A DNA stretch of 64,000 nt from Streptomyces montanisoli (GTDB lineage: Bacteria > Actinomycetota > Actinomycetes > Streptomycetales > Streptomycetaceae), in assembly GCF_017813245.1 (NCBI RefSeq), contig NZ_JAGIQL010000011.1:1-64000 (forward strand), in the 5' to 3' direction. The translations under genes were made by a program, and so were the position numbers. The notes under the pieces were generated by a model. That model searched no databases, was not told the origin of the DNA, and saw only the letters and a list, made by a program, of their open reading frames with translations. Of the stretch, positions 62,041 to 64,000 are shown piece by piece (positions within the stretch are counted from its first letter, which is position 1; the number at the start of each line of letters is the position of its first letter).

Positions 62041-63867
62041 ATGCCGCCCCTCGACCGGCTGCCAGGCGCGCCCGAGTTCCGCATCGTGCTCCCGAAGGAC
62101 GGCGGCGAGGCGCGCGGGCATCTGCTCGCCGAGTTCGGGGGCAACGGCACGCACAAGTTCGTGCTGGTGGAAGGCTCGTTCGTGGCCGCGGAGGCCTGGC
62201 CGGGACTCGGCAACCACGGGCGCCGCGTGCGCGAGGAGTTGCGGGCGAGCGGGGGGCTCGTCGACGCGCCCGGCGCCTGCGGTGAGCCCCTCGCCGCACC
62301 GCGCTGGGTGACCGCCCGCGACGTCGTGTGCAACTCCTCCTCGGCCGCCGCCGCGCTCGTGTACGGGTACGACGCCTCCGGGCCCGAGTCCTGGCGCACC
62401 GCGGAGGGCCATCCGCTCGCCGACTACCTGTCCACCGGGTGGCGTCCGCCGCGCAAGGCGTGGCTGGTGCGCGGGTCCAACGTCTCGGGGCACAACCTGG
62501 TGCGGCAGTTGTGGCTCGAGGACGGGTGCGTCTCGCTGTCCGCCGCGCACCTGCCGCTGCTTGAGGAGAACGACCCGACGAAGAGCGCGCTGCGCCGCTT
62601 CGTCGAGGACGGGTACGAGGGGTCGGCCTCGTACAGCCAGAAGCGTGGCCTCGTCGATGAGTTGCACGCCTTCCTGACGCAGATGCGCGTCGGGGACGCG
62701 GTGGCGACCATAGGGGACGGCCGGCTGTACGTGGGGCGCATCACCGGTGACGCGGCGCAGACCGCATCGCCCGGCGGGCTGTCCAACCTGCGCAGGAGTG
62801 TGGCCTGGTCGCCCAACAGCCACGCGTACGAGGAACTGCCGGGCGAAGTGCAGCAGAAGCTCTCCGTCCAGCACGACGTCGTCGACCTGACCAGCGTCCT
62901 GGAGGCGCTTGACGGCATCAGCGGGCAGGCGGACGAGACACCGCCCGTGGTGGACGGCCCGGCCGGCGAGGGGGGCGCCGAGCCGAGACCGGCGCAGCGC
63001 GACCTGTCGCTGCCCGGTATCAGCGAGGAGTTCGCGACCGAACTCCTCGTCCACGACCGGGGATGGCTGGACGAGGTGCGGGAGATCCTGCTCGACGATA
63101 AGCAGGTGATCTTCTACGGGCCGCCGGGCACCGGCAAGACGTACATGGCGGTGCGGCTCGCCGAGTACTTCGGCGGCGGTCCCGAACAGGTCAAGATCGT
63201 ACAGTTCCACCCGTCGTACGCCTACGAGGACTTCTTCGAGGGATTCAGGCCGGTCGAGGATCCCGAGACGCGCGAGGTGGCGTTCCGGCTGACCGCGGGC
63301 CCGCTGCGGGAGCTGGCCGATCTCGCCTCGCGCGAGGGCAACCGGCACCTGCCGCACTTCCTGATCATCGACGAGATCAACCGCGCCAACCTGGCCAAGG
63401 TCTTCGGCGAGCTGTACTTCCTGCTGGAGTACCGCGAGCGGACGGTACGCCTCACCTACTCGGGAGACGACTTCGCGCTGCCGCCCAACCTGTTCGTCAT
63501 CGGCACGATGAACACCGCCGACCGGTCGATCGCCCTGGTCGACGCGGCGATGCGGCGCCGCTTCGCCTTCCTGGAGCTGTCGCCGCGCGCCGAGCCGACC
63601 GCGGGCCTGCTGGGGCGCTGGCTGGAGCGCGAGGGGCGGGAAGCGGAGCCGGCGCGGCTCCTCGACGCACTCAACGCGCGCGTGGAGGACGCCGACTTCG
63701 CCGTCGGTCCCTCGTACCTGATGAAGCCCGGCGTGTACCGCGACGGGGGTCTTGAACGGGCCTGGCGCACGAAGATCCTGCCGCTGCTCGAGGAGCACCA
63801 CTACGGCGAGGGGCTCGACATCGCCGGACGCTACGGCCTCGACGCGCTGCGGCAGTCGGACCTTTGA
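62041..63867 (+). CDS. McrB-like AAA+ restriction ATPase with DUF4357-like N-terminus
   Basis: A 608-residue protein. Residues 1-125 resemble DUF4357 (FVLVEGSFVAAEAWPGL, VTARDVVCNSSSAAAALVYG in pieces). Residues about 140-260 form a probable modified-base/DNA-binding domain (VGDAVATIGDGRLYVGRITGD). From about 350 comes the McrB AAA+ module: GPPGTGKT (Lys366), LIIDEINRANLAKVFGEL Walker B, TMNTADRSIALVDAAMRRRF sensor and arginine region. McrB with McrC cleaves DNA carrying modified cytosines; the motor needs GTP or ATP. Start ATG 62041 has GGAGG upstream. It is directly followed by mcrC. Confidence 0.9.
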   Translation: MPPLDRLPGAPEFRIVLPKDGGEARGHLLAEFGGNGTHKFVLVEGSFVAAEAWPGLGNHGRRVREELRASGGLVDAPGACGEPLAAPRWVTARDVVCNSSSAAAALVYGYDASGPESWRTAEGHPLADYLSTGWRPPRKAWLVRGSNVSGHNLVRQLWLEDGCVSLSAAHLPLLEENDPTKSALRRFVEDGYEGSASYSQKRGLVDELHAFLTQMRVGDAVATIGDGRLYVGRITGDAAQTASPGGLSNLRRSVAWSPNSHAYEELPGEVQQKLSVQHDVVDLTSVLEALDGISGQADETPPVVDGPAGEGGAEPRPAQRDLSLPGISEEFATELLVHDRGWLDEVREILLDDKQVIFYGPPGTGKTYMAVRLAEYFGGGPEQVKIVQFHPSYAYEDFFEGFRPVEDPETREVAFRLTAGPLRELADLASREGNRHLPHFLIIDEINRANLAKVFGELYFLLEYRERTVRLTYSGDDFALPPNLFVIGTMNTADRSIALVDAAMRRRFAFLELSPRAEPTAGLLGRWLEREGREAEPARLLDALNARVEDADFAVGPSYLMKPGVYRDGGLERAWRTKILPLLEEHHYGEGLDIAGRYGLDALRQSDL

Positions 63868-63878
63868 CCGGGCCGGGG

Positions 63879-64000
63879 ATGATGGCTGCGGCGGAGACCG
63901 CCGCGCCCGAGGTGGCCCTGCGCGAGTACGGGCCCGCCGTGTCCATGCCGCTGAGTGCGGAGGCCGGGCTGGCGCTGGCCGCCTCCGGCATCCTGCAGAG
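63879..64000 (+). CDS. mcrC: McrC-like restriction component, N-terminal fragment
   Basis: An open frame starts at ATG 63879 (or 63882), 12 bp after mcrB, and runs off the window. Its first 40 residues, with VALREYGPAVSMPLS, match the beginning of McrC proteins (EYG...L). McrC carries the PD-(D/E)XK nuclease that works with McrB; that part is beyond the edge. Called from the start motif and gene order only. Confidence 0.7.
   Translation, partial: MMAAAETAAPEVALREYGPAVSMPLSAEAGLALAASGILQ

Noticed and set aside
1..64000. tRNA genes, attachment sites and insertion sequences
   Set aside because: I saw no cloverleaf with a recognisable T-loop, no transposase or integrase reading frame, and no paired direct repeats flanking the island; a dedicated scan could still find a weak case.

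Overview
The window is high-GC actinobacterial DNA and almost certainly Streptomyces. The evidence is codon use dominated by G/C third positions, the end of a Streptomyces-type gas-vesicle operon (gvpL-S-K), DUF5133 and DUF397/XRE proteins, a SigB/F/G-type sigma factor, an actinobacterial QcrB with a PDWY motif, and MbtH-associated NRPS genes. I found no rRNA, tRNA or CRISPR array.

Region 1 (1-27.6 kb) reads as a stress, respiratory and metabolic segment. It holds gas-vesicle genes, an MFS transporter, small membrane and DUF5133 proteins and a SigB-family sigma factor. It also holds an accessory cytochrome oxidase set (subunits II and I, a small membrane protein and a CtaG-like protein) without subunit III, and an orphan cytochrome b (QcrB). 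Two TPP-enzyme paralogues are present, one lacking the catalytic glutamate. The rest is a GH15 glucoamylase/trehalase-like enzyme, two SDRs, an enolase-superfamily enzyme, a broken FAD/Fe-S oxidase, a sterol-desaturase-like protein with a FadR-type GntR regulator, and a secreted PA14-GH2 glycosidase.

Region 2 (28.0-43.0 kb) is the standout. A tightly packed operon encodes a 2140-residue protein joining an intact Ser/Thr kinase, a DEAD/H helicase, a DUF1998-type cysteine cluster and a C-terminal nuclease-like segment. It is followed by a SNF2/RapA-type helicase, a 1366-residue adenine-specific DNA methyltransferase, and an unrecognised protein with one hydrophobic segment. The parts resemble DISARM, Druantia and Pgl/BREX, but the kinase fusion and gene set match no system I can name. 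The operon is preceded by a 25-bp palindrome.

Region 3 (43.0-49.3 kb) has a TetR/epoxide-hydrolase divergent pair with clear operators, an HTH/zinc-ribbon protein, a whiJ-like triad (DUF397, XRE-DUF5753, ATPase), a GNAT acetyltransferase and an ArsR-type regulator. Region 4 (49.3-62.0 kb) is a small hybrid NRPS-PKS cluster: C-A-T, MbtH, MFS exporter, KS-AT-ACP, type II thioesterase, acyl-CoA-dehydrogenase-like flavoenzyme and A-T. It has no recognisable release domain. Region 5 (62.0 kb to the end) is an McrB-like AAA+ restriction gene with a DUF4357-like N-terminus, and the start of mcrC.

The 13-bp palindrome core TTGAC-N3-GTCAA occurs 54 bp before the mcrB start and again at the centre of the 25-bp palindrome before the kinase-helicase operon. 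This suggests that the two defence modules on either side of the biosynthetic cluster share a regulator.
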